From: Bacteroidota bacterium
Lineage (GTDB): Bacteria > Bacteroidota > Bacteroidia > Bacteroidales > DYOH01
Length of the DNA stretch: 35,381 nucleotides
Direction: 5' to 3'
Assembly (NCBI GenBank): GCA_020048155.1
Contig: JAIFMY010000144.1
Coordinates: 1-35,381 of the forward strand
The notes beneath the pieces were generated by a model. That model worked only from the letters and a program-made list of their open reading frames with translations. It was not told the origin of the DNA and did not search any database. Both the position numbers and the translations under genes were made by a program. Positions 9,731 to 19,354 of this stretch are shown piece after piece. Numbering within the stretch: position 1 is the first letter of the stretch; every line of letters starts with the position of its first letter.

Positions 9731-10393
9731 ATGTATATTGACATTCATACGCATCGCCAAAATAAAGAAACTGCTCTTCAGATACGAAGTATGCAAGTGC
9801 ATGAGTTGCACAAATTGTCTTTTCTGGATTTTGACTGGTATTGCTTCGGCCTTCATCCGTGGGATGTACAACCCGAAACCGTGGATGCACAGTTGCAGGA
9901 GCTGTGGGCGCATACATCTGATGAGCGAATGCTTGCTATTGGCGAGGTTGGGCTCGATAAGCACGTAAACGCTAACCTTGAGCTGCAAACTTATGCTTTC
10001 AACAAGCAAATAGAAATGGCACAGCAACTCAGCAAACCAATGGTAATACATTGTGTAAAAGCTTACAATGAACTGATGGCCATTCGAAAAAAATCTGACA
10101 TGAATCTGCCTTGGATTATACACGGATACAATGCTAACTGGGCTATTGCCGAGCAACTTATTGATATGAATTGCTATTTGTCTTTTGGCGAAATGCTGTT
10201 TCAACCCAATAGCAAAGCTGTGGAATGCATTGCTTCCATCAATCCGGACAGGCTTTTCTTTGAAACGGACGATAGCCGATTCAGTATTGAAGACATATAT
10301 GAGCAGGCTGCCAAATTGCTTTTTATTCCTACTGATATACTGAAAGCTCAAATCATGGATAATTTCTCTTCTTGCTTTAAGGCTGAAAAATAA
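9731..10393 (+). CDS. TatD-family metal-dependent hydrolase
   Basis: MYIDIHTHR; CFGLHPWDVQ; AIGEVGLDK; MVIHCVKAYNEL; FFETDDS. Confidence 0.9.
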   Translation: MYIDIHTHRQNKETALQIRSMQVHELHKLSFLDFDWYCFGLHPWDVQPETVDAQLQELWAHTSDERMLAIGEVGLDKHVNANLELQTYAFNKQIEMAQQLSKPMVIHCVKAYNELMAIRKKSDMNLPWIIHGYNANWAIAEQLIDMNCYLSFGEMLFQPNSKAVECIASINPDRLFFETDDSRFSIEDIYEQAAKLLFIPTDILKAQIMDNFSSCFKAEK

Positions 10394-11118
10394 TGCAAAG
10401 CGACTGGCTTGTCAGAACCCAATTGCTTTTGGGTGAGGAAAAATTGGCTTTCCTGAAAAACAAAAATGTGCTTGTTGTTGGTCTTGGTGGGGTAGGTGGA
10501 GCTGCTGCTGACATGATTTGCCGAGCCGGAATAGGAAATATGACTATAGTAGATGGCGATGTAATAGAAGTAAGCAATATAAACCGACAGTTGCCCGCGT
10601 TGCATAGCACCGTAGGCATGAAAAAGGCGCATGTAATGGCTCACAGGCTCAAAGATTTGAATCCCGACTTAAATCTGGAGGTTATTGACCAATATCTGGT
10701 AGATGAAACCATGAAAGAACTAGCCGCTCGTGAGTTTGATTATATAGTTGATGCGATAGATACCCTCACCCCAAAATTTCAGCTCGTTACTGCAGCTTTG
10801 GCATGCAATCGCAAGATTGTGAGCTCTATGGGTGCAGGGGGCCGACTTAATCCGGCTTTCATTCGCGTAGCCGATATTTCTCAGACTCACGACGACAACT
10901 TGGCAAGGGCGCTGCGAAAGATGCTTCACAAAGTGAATATTCACAAAGGATTCAAAGCGGTTTTCTCAAGCGAGAAGGTAATTGAAGGTTCTATAGTTGA
11001 ACAAATGGGCGTTAACAAGCGTTCTACTGTGGGTACTATTTCATATATGCCTCCCATTTTTGGTTGCTTTTGTGCGTCGGTGGTGGTGCAAGATCTGGTA
11101 AAAGGATTTGCTGATTAG
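10393..11118 (+). CDS. tcdA: ThiF/MoeB/HesA-family tRNA threonylcarbamoyladenosine dehydratase (TcdA-like)
   Basis: VLVVGLGGVGGAAADMICRAGIGNMTIVDGDVIEVSNINRQLPAL; YIVDAIDTLTPK; SSMGAGGRLNP. Start overlaps tatD stop by 1 nt (TAATG). Confidence 0.88.
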   Translation: MQSDWLVRTQLLLGEEKLAFLKNKNVLVVGLGGVGGAAADMICRAGIGNMTIVDGDVIEVSNINRQLPALHSTVGMKKAHVMAHRLKDLNPDLNLEVIDQYLVDETMKELAAREFDYIVDAIDTLTPKFQLVTAALACNRKIVSSMGAGGRLNPAFIRVADISQTHDDNLARALRKMLHKVNIHKGFKAVFSSEKVIEGSIVEQMGVNKRSTVGTISYMPPIFGCFCASVVVQDLVKGFAD

Positions 11119-13394
11119 TACTTAAATAGGTCTGCCTTAACTTTTATTTTTCCTGTGTATTTATTTTTCTTCAGCGTATAGCCTTTGCTTAGTTTCTTCC
11201 ATTTGCTTTGTTTTATATTGGTTTGTACCAAATCATCGCTGTTCGAATTGGTACGGCCATATTCCACCCACACATTTAGTTTATCTTTTTCGTATAGATT
11301 TATAGACACGTTGTCAAAATGTATCGATGTGCTTTTACCCTGGCTGCATACAAATTGGTTGGTATTTCCCACACATATGCATGTACCTTCATTCAAAGGT
11401 CGTTCGAGTGTAAGTTCTATGTTCTTTAATTCATAAAAAACACCTTCTACTACAGGTATACTAAAGGTGGTGCTTCCCAAAGATGTACCTTTGGTGGTTT
11501 GTATGGCCAACTTGCAAGGGGTGGGAGCAAGAGACTTGTATTTATTTATTTGAGTAAAAGGCAAAAAAATCGACCATTCACCCGGGTATAGTGTATGAGT
11601 GAAACCTATACTTGTATCTTGTTGCCCAATACTGGCTTTCCATACCAACTGTGAACGGTAATTCTGATAATAATCGTTGTATCTGGCTGAAGTGGTGATC
11701 CGATAACCGTATACACCATCCTCATCGCCAGCTGCGATATTTTTTATTTGTAGCTCAAAATCGCGTATTTCGGTTTGTGCATCTAGTTGGTATGAATGGT
11801 TTACGCCCGCTGTAAGGAATGTAAAGATGTGTTTTAATTGTATCTTATTGGACCCGTCGAGCTCTATAGCCGGAATGAAATATTTTCTGGTGGTTTTCGT
11901 TTCGTTCAGGTCAACGGCTGTTGTTTCCGAATTTTGCCAATTTGGGTATTCGCTGTTGTACATATAAAGTGGTAAGTTTTCGGGGCCGGCGTGTATGCTT
12001 GTACTTATTTTCTGATTTTCGGGTATGTCTGTAATTGGTTTTATTTCAAACATATACCCCGAAACTCCATCCATTTTAGCCAAGTAAAAGTAAAAAGCTG
12101 TACTATCCGGTATGTATAATTTTTCTTTACGGAAATGGATGATAATATTCTCGGTATGTTCAGATTTGTAGCGTTTAAGTATGTTTTTGTTTCCGGGGCT
12201 ATTGTCCATTGCAAACTCACCAAGCAGGTCGTCTGCGCCTATGGCATCGTAGTCGTATAGTTTTATAAATAATTGGTTGTGGTCTACAGTCACAAAGTGA
12301 ATGTTACCGGGTGGTGCTGAGAAACTGTTTTTATATCTGTCTGAATCGTATTCAGACATCTCGCCGTGGCCAGCCATCCAATACGTATCCGGATAACCTC
12401 GACCGGCATTAGTGCCTGTGCGCGAGAAAATGCGAACTATGGCCGATGAGTAATCGTATTTTCCAAATGCAATGGAGATACTGTCTACATCTAAGCGAAC
12501 TACTTGTTTTTGTGGTTGAAACCAGGTGATTGGTATGTTATAATGATTGAGTTTATCTTCAAAAAATCCTTTTATGTAGCTTTCTGTGATAATGGTTGCC
12601 GACTGATTGCCCATAGATGATTGAATGAGGTGGTAAGGCAAAAATTGAACGTATTTTACTATGGCAGAATCGGTTTCTGTTTCGGTTGCAGCCTTGTACA
12701 AAAAGTCGTACACGCTGCTTTCTGCTGGCAACAAGGGCATATCTTCTGCAGAATACATGTTTGTACTGTGATTTATTTGCAACAAATCGTTGTCGTATGC
12801 TATGCCGCGGGTGCGCCATGTAGCATATTTTACCCATAAATCTATATACAAGGCTACGCCTCTTATGCCTTTGTAGGTGGTATTGTCTTTCACAAATACT
12901 TTGGAATATTCTACTTTCTGCTCGGTGGGCAGTATTAGCTTGGGGATGTTTATTGCCAGAAATTTATTATAAAATGTGCCTACTACGTAATCCTCGTAAC
13001 TTACCTTTATGCTTACTTTTATATTATGTTTTCCGGGGGGCAGTTGTATTTTTTCCCAAAAAATAAAAAAACTGAGTTCTTCTGGCTTGGCTTTTCCTTT
13101 GGTTGCAAATTCTTCACGGGCTTTTATGGCTTGTCCTTTGTCTGAGAAGTAAATGAGTTTGTTGTTGCTGTCGTATAAAGCGAGTTCAAAATAATAATCG
13201 GATGCACGAAAATGATCATACGGAAAACCAAAATTCACCAAAGATTTAATGGTTAATCCGGCTCTTTCTATATTCTTTTCGGGGTTTTTGACTATGAATG
13301 GTGAAAACTTAAAAGTTTGCTTCAAAGCAACAGTGTCTTGCGCCTGAGATGAAATGTAAAAGCAGATGAATAATGCAGTGAAGAAATATTTCAT
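11115..13394 (-). CDS. Large secreted protein with C2-domain-like segment, unknown function
   Basis: Signal peptide MKYFFTALFICFYISSQAQ; central LFIKLYDYDAIGADDLLGEFAMD resembles a C2 calcium-loop signature; long beta-rich flanks. Confidence 0.75.
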   Translation of the reverse strand: MKYFFTALFICFYISSQAQDTVALKQTFKFSPFIVKNPEKNIERAGLTIKSLVNFGFPYDHFRASDYYFELALYDSNNKLIYFSDKGQAIKAREEFATKGKAKPEELSFFIFWEKIQLPPGKHNIKVSIKVSYEDYVVGTFYNKFLAINIPKLILPTEQKVEYSKVFVKDNTTYKGIRGVALYIDLWVKYATWRTRGIAYDNDLLQINHSTNMYSAEDMPLLPAESSVYDFLYKAATETETDSAIVKYVQFLPYHLIQSSMGNQSATIITESYIKGFFEDKLNHYNIPITWFQPQKQVVRLDVDSISIAFGKYDYSSAIVRIFSRTGTNAGRGYPDTYWMAGHGEMSEYDSDRYKNSFSAPPGNIHFVTVDHNQLFIKLYDYDAIGADDLLGEFAMDNSPGNKNILKRYKSEHTENIIIHFRKEKLYIPDSTAFYFYLAKMDGVSGYMFEIKPITDIPENQKISTSIHAGPENLPLYMYNSEYPNWQNSETTAVDLNETKTTRKYFIPAIELDGSNKIQLKHIFTFLTAGVNHSYQLDAQTEIRDFELQIKNIAAGDEDGVYGYRITTSARYNDYYQNYRSQLVWKASIGQQDTSIGFTHTLYPGEWSIFLPFTQINKYKSLAPTPCKLAIQTTKGTSLGSTTFSIPVVEGVFYELKNIELTLERPLNEGTCICVGNTNQFVCSQGKSTSIHFDNVSINLYEKDKLNVWVEYGRTNSNSDDLVQTNIKQSKWKKLSKGYTLKKNKYTGKIKVKADLFKY

Positions 13395-13433
13395 AGTAAA
13401 AGGATTGGTTTAAGTAAATGCAAGATAAGCTTA

Positions 13434-15131
13434 TTAATGCTTATTTCCATTTCTTTTACCTCTGAAAATGTTTAGCATCAGTATAATGCTTAACACCACT
13501 GAGATGGTATAACCTATGAATGAAATATAAGGAATATTGAAAATTTTGGCCGCATGTATGGCCGAAGGAGAGTTGTAAATAATAGAAGATGAAAGTAATA
13601 GTGCAGCTATAAGCACTGTAAATACAAAACGATTGGCTATAGAATCTAGTTTCTTGAGCGGGTATTCTAGCCCATGATGTTCTATATGGGAGTAAAATTC
13701 ACCTGTTCGTAGTTTTTTGAGTATGTATTTGATATCTACCGGTGATGTATATAGAAGGCTTGCGAACTGCGATATTGCAAAATTGAGTTCCGACCTCATA
13801 TTTTTGGGCGAAAACTGCTCAGCATTTATGCGCACACCATAGGGCTTGAGGCTGTCGAGAAATCTGAACTTCGGGTGCAATTCTTTTCCTATACCTTCGA
13901 GTATTGAAAAAGCCCTGAGAATAAGGAAAATATTGCCGGGGAGTTCCAATTTGTAATTGTAAATCACTTTTTGCAATCGTCCTGTGAGGTCGCGCATATT
14001 CATTTCGCCAACATCCAGAACCACAAAATCTTCTATGAGTTCCTCAAGCTCATTTTCAAATTTTTGCAAATCGTTTATTTCACTATTGCTGGCTAACCTA
14101 CGCAGGTTGCTGGCCATACCTTTGGCATCGCGATTAGATAGGCTCAGCATGATACCCGCAAATGCAAATTTCTGATTGCGTGTAAGTTTGCCAACCATAC
14201 CAAAATCAATAAGCGCTATGTTGCCATCTGGCTTTATGAGTATATTTCCGGGGTGTGGGTCGGCATGAAAAAAGCCAACATCAAATATTTGCTTCAAATA
14301 TACTTTCATCCCTTCTTCTGCAATGGTTTTGGGATTTATGCCCCAAAGGTTAAGTTGCTGTACATCATTTATTTTGCAGCCGCTTATAAACTCAAGTGTG
14401 AGCACACGTTTGGTGCAAAGTTCGCTTTGAGGTTCGGGTATATGAAGTTTTGGGTAGTATTTATATATATTCCTGAATTGTTCTATGCTTCGTACTTCGG
14501 TCGTATAGTCAAGTTCGCGCAACATGGTTTGTTCAAAGGTTTCAACAATTTCGAGCGGATTAAGAATTCCATTGTTGATGAAATAATTTTCAGTCAGTTT
14601 TACAAATTCATGCATGAGTGCCAAATCTGTTTTTACTTTCTTGAAAATTCCTGGGCGTTGCACTTTTACAACTACATCTTTACCATTTTTAAGCTTGGCA
14701 CGGTGTACCTGCCCAATGCTTGCCGCACCAATAGTCAGGTTATCGAAGTAGCTAAATACTTCGTCGATTGGCTTTTCTAGTTCTTTCTCAATGATTGTGC
14801 GCGCAAGAGGAGTAGGAAATGGGGGAACCTGATTTTGGAGCTTTTCGAATTCTTTGATGAGGGCTACAGGTAGAATATCCGGACGATTGCTGAGTACTTG
14901 TGCAAATTTGATGTAGGTAGGGCCAAGCTCCTCAATCACCATGCGTATTCGTTCCCAACGGGTATACTCGAAAACCAGTTTGTCTTGCCTGCGCCAACTT
15001 AGCTGACGATTAGTAGGTACAAATCTCTTTAGGGCAGTGCTCGTTACAATATCTTCAAAACTATACTTTGCCAGTGTATTTATTACCTGGGTTAGCCTGT
15101 TGATATTACTAACTGTTCTGTCTATAAGCAT
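13434..15131 (-). CDS. UbiB/ABC1/ADCK-family atypical protein kinase
   Basis: LGPTYIKFAQVLSNRPDILP; IGAASIGQVHRAKLKNGKDVVVKVQRPGI; FHADPHPGNILI; LIDFGMVG; C-terminal TM helices. Confidence 0.95.
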   Translation of the reverse strand: MLIDRTVSNINRLTQVINTLAKYSFEDIVTSTALKRFVPTNRQLSWRRQDKLVFEYTRWERIRMVIEELGPTYIKFAQVLSNRPDILPVALIKEFEKLQNQVPPFPTPLARTIIEKELEKPIDEVFSYFDNLTIGAASIGQVHRAKLKNGKDVVVKVQRPGIFKKVKTDLALMHEFVKLTENYFINNGILNPLEIVETFEQTMLRELDYTTEVRSIEQFRNIYKYYPKLHIPEPQSELCTKRVLTLEFISGCKINDVQQLNLWGINPKTIAEEGMKVYLKQIFDVGFFHADPHPGNILIKPDGNIALIDFGMVGKLTRNQKFAFAGIMLSLSNRDAKGMASNLRRLASNSEINDLQKFENELEELIEDFVVLDVGEMNMRDLTGRLQKVIYNYKLELPGNIFLILRAFSILEGIGKELHPKFRFLDSLKPYGVRINAEQFSPKNMRSELNFAISQFASLLYTSPVDIKYILKKLRTGEFYSHIEHHGLEYPLKKLDSIANRFVFTVLIAALLLSSSIIYNSPSAIHAAKIFNIPYISFIGYTISVVLSIILMLNIFRGKRNGNKH

Positions 15132-15291
15132 GAGCGGCTGCTTTTGTAAAACCTTTTTGGTCTAATGTTCTGATTTGTAGTAAACAATATATGCTTGAGT
15201 TTTCACTATAAATATATAACAAAAAAGCCGTTTAAATAAAATGCACTGGCAGGGATATGCCAATTACTTCTTTATATTAAACAGCAATAAT

Positions 15292-15324
15292 TCCGGCAGT
15301 AGCATGAAAAATGCGACTGCCGGA
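15292..15324. terminator. Strong hairpin, likely terminator for the phasin-like pair (- strand)
   Basis: CCGGCAGTAGCAT (15293-15305) / ATGCGACTGCCGG (15311-15323), one A/G mismatch, GAAAA loop, plus flanking T-A pair. Lies 3' of the phasin-like genes. Confidence 0.6.
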
Positions 15325-15395
15325 TTTTATAAAACTCGGGCAAAAGCCTGTTATTTTACTTTAGCAATCTACAAACTTATGTAGTAAAACTTCGG

Positions 15396-15761
15396 TTACT
15401 CCGTTTTTTTGCTTTTAGCCTTTTTTTTAGTTTCGTCGGTTTCGGTATGTTGCAGGCTTTGTTTTTTGTTTGCTACCATTGCTTCAAGCACTGTTACTCT
15501 GTTTATGAGTACGTTTATGTCTTTGGTAGTGGCAAATTTGAAAGATTTCATTATCTTTTCAACCAAGCTGCTAAATTGTGTCTCGAGTTCATCTTTTTTA
15601 GATTCTGTATTTTCCAGAAACTCATCTACAATTTTTTTGCCTTCTTCTTTTTTTACCTTCCCCTCATCTATTAGGCGGTTTACAAACTCCTGAAACTTTT
15701 CGGAACTAAGAGATGCCAGTCCTACGCCTGTATAAACGAATTGTTTGAATATGTTTTCCAT
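15396..15761 (-). CDS. Phasin-like coiled-coil protein, paralog 1
   Basis: MENIFKQFVYTGVGLASLSSEKFQEFVNRLIDEGKVKKEEGKKIVDEFLENTESKKDELE..., strongly charged helical protein resembling PHA-granule-associated/phasin-like families. Confidence 0.7.
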   Translation of the reverse strand: MENIFKQFVYTGVGLASLSSEKFQEFVNRLIDEGKVKKEEGKKIVDEFLENTESKKDELETQFSSLVEKIMKSFKFATTKDINVLINRVTVLEAMVANKKQSLQHTETDETKKKAKSKKTE

Positions 15762-15789
15762 TTTATTTTAGTATAAAAAAGTTTCTGAA

Positions 15790-16116
15790 TTAGGCTTGTT
15801 CAGTATGGTCTTTCTTTTCTGTTTCTGAAAGAGCAGCTTCTAATTCTTCAATTCTTTTTTCGAGTGCGGTCAAATCTTTAGAAGTAGCAAGGCTGAAATT
15901 TTTCACTACTTTTTCAACGGCTGTTTTTAGTTGGCCTTCAAGTTCATCTCTTTTAGACTCGGTGTTGTTGAAGAAATCTTCAACCAGTTTTTTACCTTCA
16001 GATGTTGAGATCTTGTTTTCGTCTACCAATTGGTCTATGGTTTTTTGAACTTTGTCTTTGGTAAGAGAAATAAGACCAACGCCTGTGTACACAAATTTTT
16101 TGAATAAACTTTCCAT
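15790..16116 (-). CDS. Phasin-like coiled-coil protein, paralog 2
   Basis: MESLFKKFVYTGVGLISLTKDKVQKTIDQLVDENKISTSEGKKLVEDFFNNTESKRDELEGQ... aligns along its length with the adjacent 15396..15761 product. Confidence 0.7.
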   Translation of the reverse strand: MESLFKKFVYTGVGLISLTKDKVQKTIDQLVDENKISTSEGKKLVEDFFNNTESKRDELEGQLKTAVEKVVKNFSLATSKDLTALEKRIEELEAALSETEKKDHTEQA

Positions 16117-16396
16117 GTGATGTAATATTTTAAATTGTAAAACTTCGTTTCTATAACCCGGTTTGGTAAATTTTGAGTTTTTCTTTGTGGTGCCTTATTT
16201 GTTTGTTGCCAATAAATAAAGCATTTATAATAAATAATTTAACCAAACAATTATGGCCGAAAGATATGACAATTTTTAAAAAAATACTATTCATGCATAG
16301 GATTTTTTTATATATTATATAACATATATGTCCATCCTTTTTTTGATTTAAAAATAGTTATATAGGTGTTCGGGAAAAATAAATTGTACTATAAAC

Positions 16397-17323
16397 TCAG
16401 GTATTAAGCTTATTTTTGATAAACACCGTGATTTTATCAACAGCATCTCCGGCTTCGGGAACTATGCGCTGAAAGAGGTGCCACCAATGCATGAGGCCGT
16501 CCCATGTTTGTAAGGTTACATCTATACCCGATTCAGTAGCTTTGGCTGCGAGTCTGCGGCCATCGTCATAAAGCATTTCTGATGTACTTACTTGTATCAG
16601 AAGCGGGGCAATGTTGGTAAGGTCGGCAAATAAAGGTGAAATATGGGGATGATTGAGCGGGAAATCGCCGGCATAAAGTCTGGCAAATTTTTTCATTTTG
16701 AGTATATCTACCAGTGGATCATGGCCTGAGTTGTTGTATATAGAATCGGCTGTGGCTGTTAGGTCTACCCAAGGAGACAGGCATATGGCTGCCGATGGTT
16801 GTGGTAGGCCTTTCTCTTTGAGCATTACCAGCAGGGCTATGGTAAGCCCTCCTCCGGCTGAATCGCCTCCAATGATTATGTTCTCTGGTTTTTTTCCCCT
16901 GTTCAGCAATGATTTATATGCTGAAAGAGCATCTTCAAGGGCTGCTGGAAATGGGTTTTCGGGAGCTTTGCGGTAATCTACTAATAGTGCTACAACTCCT
17001 GATTTTTTGGCAATTTTGCCAACCATTGAACGGTGCGAGTGGGTAGAGCCTATGGTATAGCCTCCTCCATGAAAGTATAGCAGAATCTTGTTCCTGTCGG
17101 CATTGTTGGGAACCAATAGGTCGGCATCTATGCGGTTTATGCTGCCTTTTATTTCTATCTGTACTTGTTTCTGATGTACCCCCCAAGGCAATAGGTAGAA
17201 AAACGTACCCATTTCGAGGAGATGCCTCATGTGATGTATTTCTGGGGTTTTGCCTTTTTCTTTTAATGGTTTGGCGGCGCTGTTGAGTATATTCCTAATA
17301 GATTCGTGCTGACGAGAAGCCAT
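16397..17323 (-). CDS. Alpha/beta hydrolase (hormone-sensitive lipase-like esterase)
   Basis: LLYFHGGGYTIGS; VDYRKAPENPFPAALEDALSAY; IIIGGDSAGGGLTIALL. Confidence 0.93.
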   Translation of the reverse strand: MASRQHESIRNILNSAAKPLKEKGKTPEIHHMRHLLEMGTFFYLLPWGVHQKQVQIEIKGSINRIDADLLVPNNADRNKILLYFHGGGYTIGSTHSHRSMVGKIAKKSGVVALLVDYRKAPENPFPAALEDALSAYKSLLNRGKKPENIIIGGDSAGGGLTIALLVMLKEKGLPQPSAAICLSPWVDLTATADSIYNNSGHDPLVDILKMKKFARLYAGDFPLNHPHISPLFADLTNIAPLLIQVSTSEMLYDDGRRLAAKATESGIDVTLQTWDGLMHWWHLFQRIVPEAGDAVDKITVFIKNKLNT

Positions 17324-17413
17324 AATTGTGATTATTCACTGATGTAATAAATATCCAAATGTATACATTAATATTCGTTTTAAACGAACATTCTTAAGTC
17401 CGGGGTCAATATT

Positions 17414-18655
17414 TTACTTTACCACCCGGTGGTGTGCCGGCGCCTTGCTTATTTTATTGCCACGGTATCCATTGATTGCCAATGGTATATAGCCAAGTAT
17501 TGGGATAAAAAATGCAAAACTAAGCGGATTTCGTATCATCCAGTACAGCAGTCGAAGCGGAGTTACTTTTAGCTTTACGTCTATTTCACCATTTTGGTAT
17601 CTACGGTCGAATTCTATAAAACTAATGGGCCAGCTAAGCGGAAGTACATGGGGAATGAGTTTCCAGTTTTTCAGCAAGCCTTTCAGCAGGTTGCCCCAGT
17701 CGTAAGGTTTTTGCCCGTATTGCTTTACTGCTTCATTCATTTCGGCTTGCATGCGGGTGCGTACTTTCTCAGCTAGTTGTGTAAAATCTTCATTGGTGAG
17801 CTCACTCTCTGGTTTTTCGAGCCACTCCCAAGGGCGCAGGGCTTTGCCTTTTACAAAAGTAAGTTGTGCCGGAAATGCAATATAAAACACCCACGGCTGT
17901 AAAAGTAAAAGTAAGGTGATGGGGCCTAGTGGCAAAAACGGGATGCCTACTTTATTTACCCATTTATTTACTGTTTTTGAGCTATAGGTGTATGGGTCTA
18001 TATATTCGGCGTTTATGGTATGCACAGGGTGTATTTCAGTCTTGTACTTGACGCTCATTTTTACGAATGATGTGCGAAATGTCTGAAGTTGGTATTTTTT
18101 ATCGAAACCTTTCCCTATTCCGGGCACTCCCTCGGGATATATAAGCACATGAGCATCTTCTTGGTACATCATGGTTTCGAAATTCTGAAATGTAGCATCT
18201 ACAGCACCTACTCTGTGCCAGAGCTCTTCTAACTGAAACGGATTCATGAATTTTGAAAAAGATAACATGGGCGAGGACAGAGCACGAATAGAGGTTTTAT
18301 CATAATTTACCTTTTCGTTGTAGTTGTATCCGAATACTATGGCATCCCACGGAAAAGCCATTCCGCTGTGGTTGCTTGCAAATATGAGCGGTCGCTTGGG
18401 GTTGTTTCGCACGAGTGGTTTTTCAAATCCTACGTATTTTGGCCTGAACCACAAATCGTTGATGGGCTTGAATAGGTTATTGGTAATAGCACGGGCAAAA
18501 TGTAAGTTAAATTGTTTGTCCTTATTTTTCAGATTCTCAAGAATTTCGGTACTGGTCTGCACATTGTCAGAATCTTGTCCTGTGGCTATATCTGCTTGGT
18601 TTTGTTGCATCTCATTCATCTTCCTGATGAGTTCAGAATTTGTTAATCTGCTCAT
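17414..18655 (-). CDS. PlsC-like phospholipid/glycerol acyltransferase
   Basis: PLIFASNHSGMAFPWDAIVFGYNYN (NHxxxxxD variant) and VLIYPEGVPGIGKGF. Internal ATG 18655 (MSRLTNSEL) preferred over the longer ORF start. Confidence 0.78.
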   Translation of the reverse strand: MSRLTNSELIRKMNEMQQNQADIATGQDSDNVQTSTEILENLKNKDKQFNLHFARAITNNLFKPINDLWFRPKYVGFEKPLVRNNPKRPLIFASNHSGMAFPWDAIVFGYNYNEKVNYDKTSIRALSSPMLSFSKFMNPFQLEELWHRVGAVDATFQNFETMMYQEDAHVLIYPEGVPGIGKGFDKKYQLQTFRTSFVKMSVKYKTEIHPVHTINAEYIDPYTYSSKTVNKWVNKVGIPFLPLGPITLLLLLQPWVFYIAFPAQLTFVKGKALRPWEWLEKPESELTNEDFTQLAEKVRTRMQAEMNEAVKQYGQKPYDWGNLLKGLLKNWKLIPHVLPLSWPISFIEFDRRYQNGEIDVKLKVTPLRLLYWMIRNPLSFAFFIPILGYIPLAINGYRGNKISKAPAHHRVVK

Positions 18656-18765
18656 GTCACCCGATTTTTTTATTTGAAAATTTTCTGATTGTACGAAATT
18701 TATTATTGTTTTGTTGCGTATTTTTGCATAAATCCCAATTTGTACAACCTGTGGAAATATATGAA

Positions 18766-19035
18766 ATGATTTTAGAAAAACCAAATAATTTATTGGAATA
18801 TCATATTGAAAATGAACTTATACTTGTGCCCATAGTAAACAATGTTGCTCAAATGGAATTCATGTATGTTCTGAATGATTCTGCGGCTTTTATATGGTCG
18901 AATGTTGAAAAATTCGAGAAAGTTGAAGAACTATCACGTGCTATGAGCTTTGTGTTTGATGTGCCTGAAACTGATGCTTTGAATGATATATACGAATTTA
19001 TAGAAGATATAAAGAACCTGGCCAACAAAACCTAA
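18766..19035 (+). CDS. PqqD-like (RRE-fold) small protein
   Basis: MILEKPNNLLEYHIENELILVPI...MEFMYVLNDSAAFIWSNVEKFEKVEELSRAMSFVFDVPE, the PqqD-family (LN)xxxAxxIW pattern followed by a helix. Start at internal ATG 18766. Confidence 0.75.
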   Translation: MILEKPNNLLEYHIENELILVPIVNNVAQMEFMYVLNDSAAFIWSNVEKFEKVEELSRAMSFVFDVPETDALNDIYEFIEDIKNLANKT

Positions 19036-19048
19036 TTTAACCGACATA

Positions 19049-19354
19049 TTAAATATATCGTCGCGGTATGAGCATAGTAATGGTTAACCCTATTTGACCA
19101 AACAAACCTAAGGCTATCCCAAGCCAAATGCGTTGCTTTTTGTGTATTACCAATGAGGTGGTGCTTATAATAAAAGCTACACGACTTATAAGAAAAGATA
19201 CTATCAATATCGATTCGTAGAATTCCATGATTGAAATGTCTATGTAGCTCATCATGTAAGCTGCTACCATAAGTATAGTGGCTACAAAGGTGATGTGTGA
19301 CACTATTGCAATGATACCTGCAATCCAGCTTATTTTCAATGTTCGATCCATCAT
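19049..19354 (-). CDS. Small integral membrane protein, unknown function
   Basis: Three or so hydrophobic helices (IAGIIAIVSHITFVATILMVAAYMM..., ILIVSFLISRVAFIISTTSLV..., IWLGIALGLFGQIGLTITMLI). Confidence 0.6.
   Translation of the reverse strand: MMDRTLKISWIAGIIAIVSHITFVATILMVAAYMMSYIDISIMEFYESILIVSFLISRVAFIISTTSLVIHKKQRIWLGIALGLFGQIGLTITMLIPRRYI

Noticed and set aside
9698-10351. 217-aa - strand ORF overlapping tatD
   Set aside because: Antisense to TatD, which has all family motifs; no recognisable domain.
14253-14780. 175-aa + strand ORF inside the UbiB gene
   Set aside because: Antisense to conserved kinase motifs; no domain signal.
18719-18726. TATTTTTG as promoter for the PqqD-like gene
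   Set aside because: Matches TAnnTTTG, but the nearest TTG upstream is about 27 nt away, outside the usual 17-23 spacing, so not called as a promoter.
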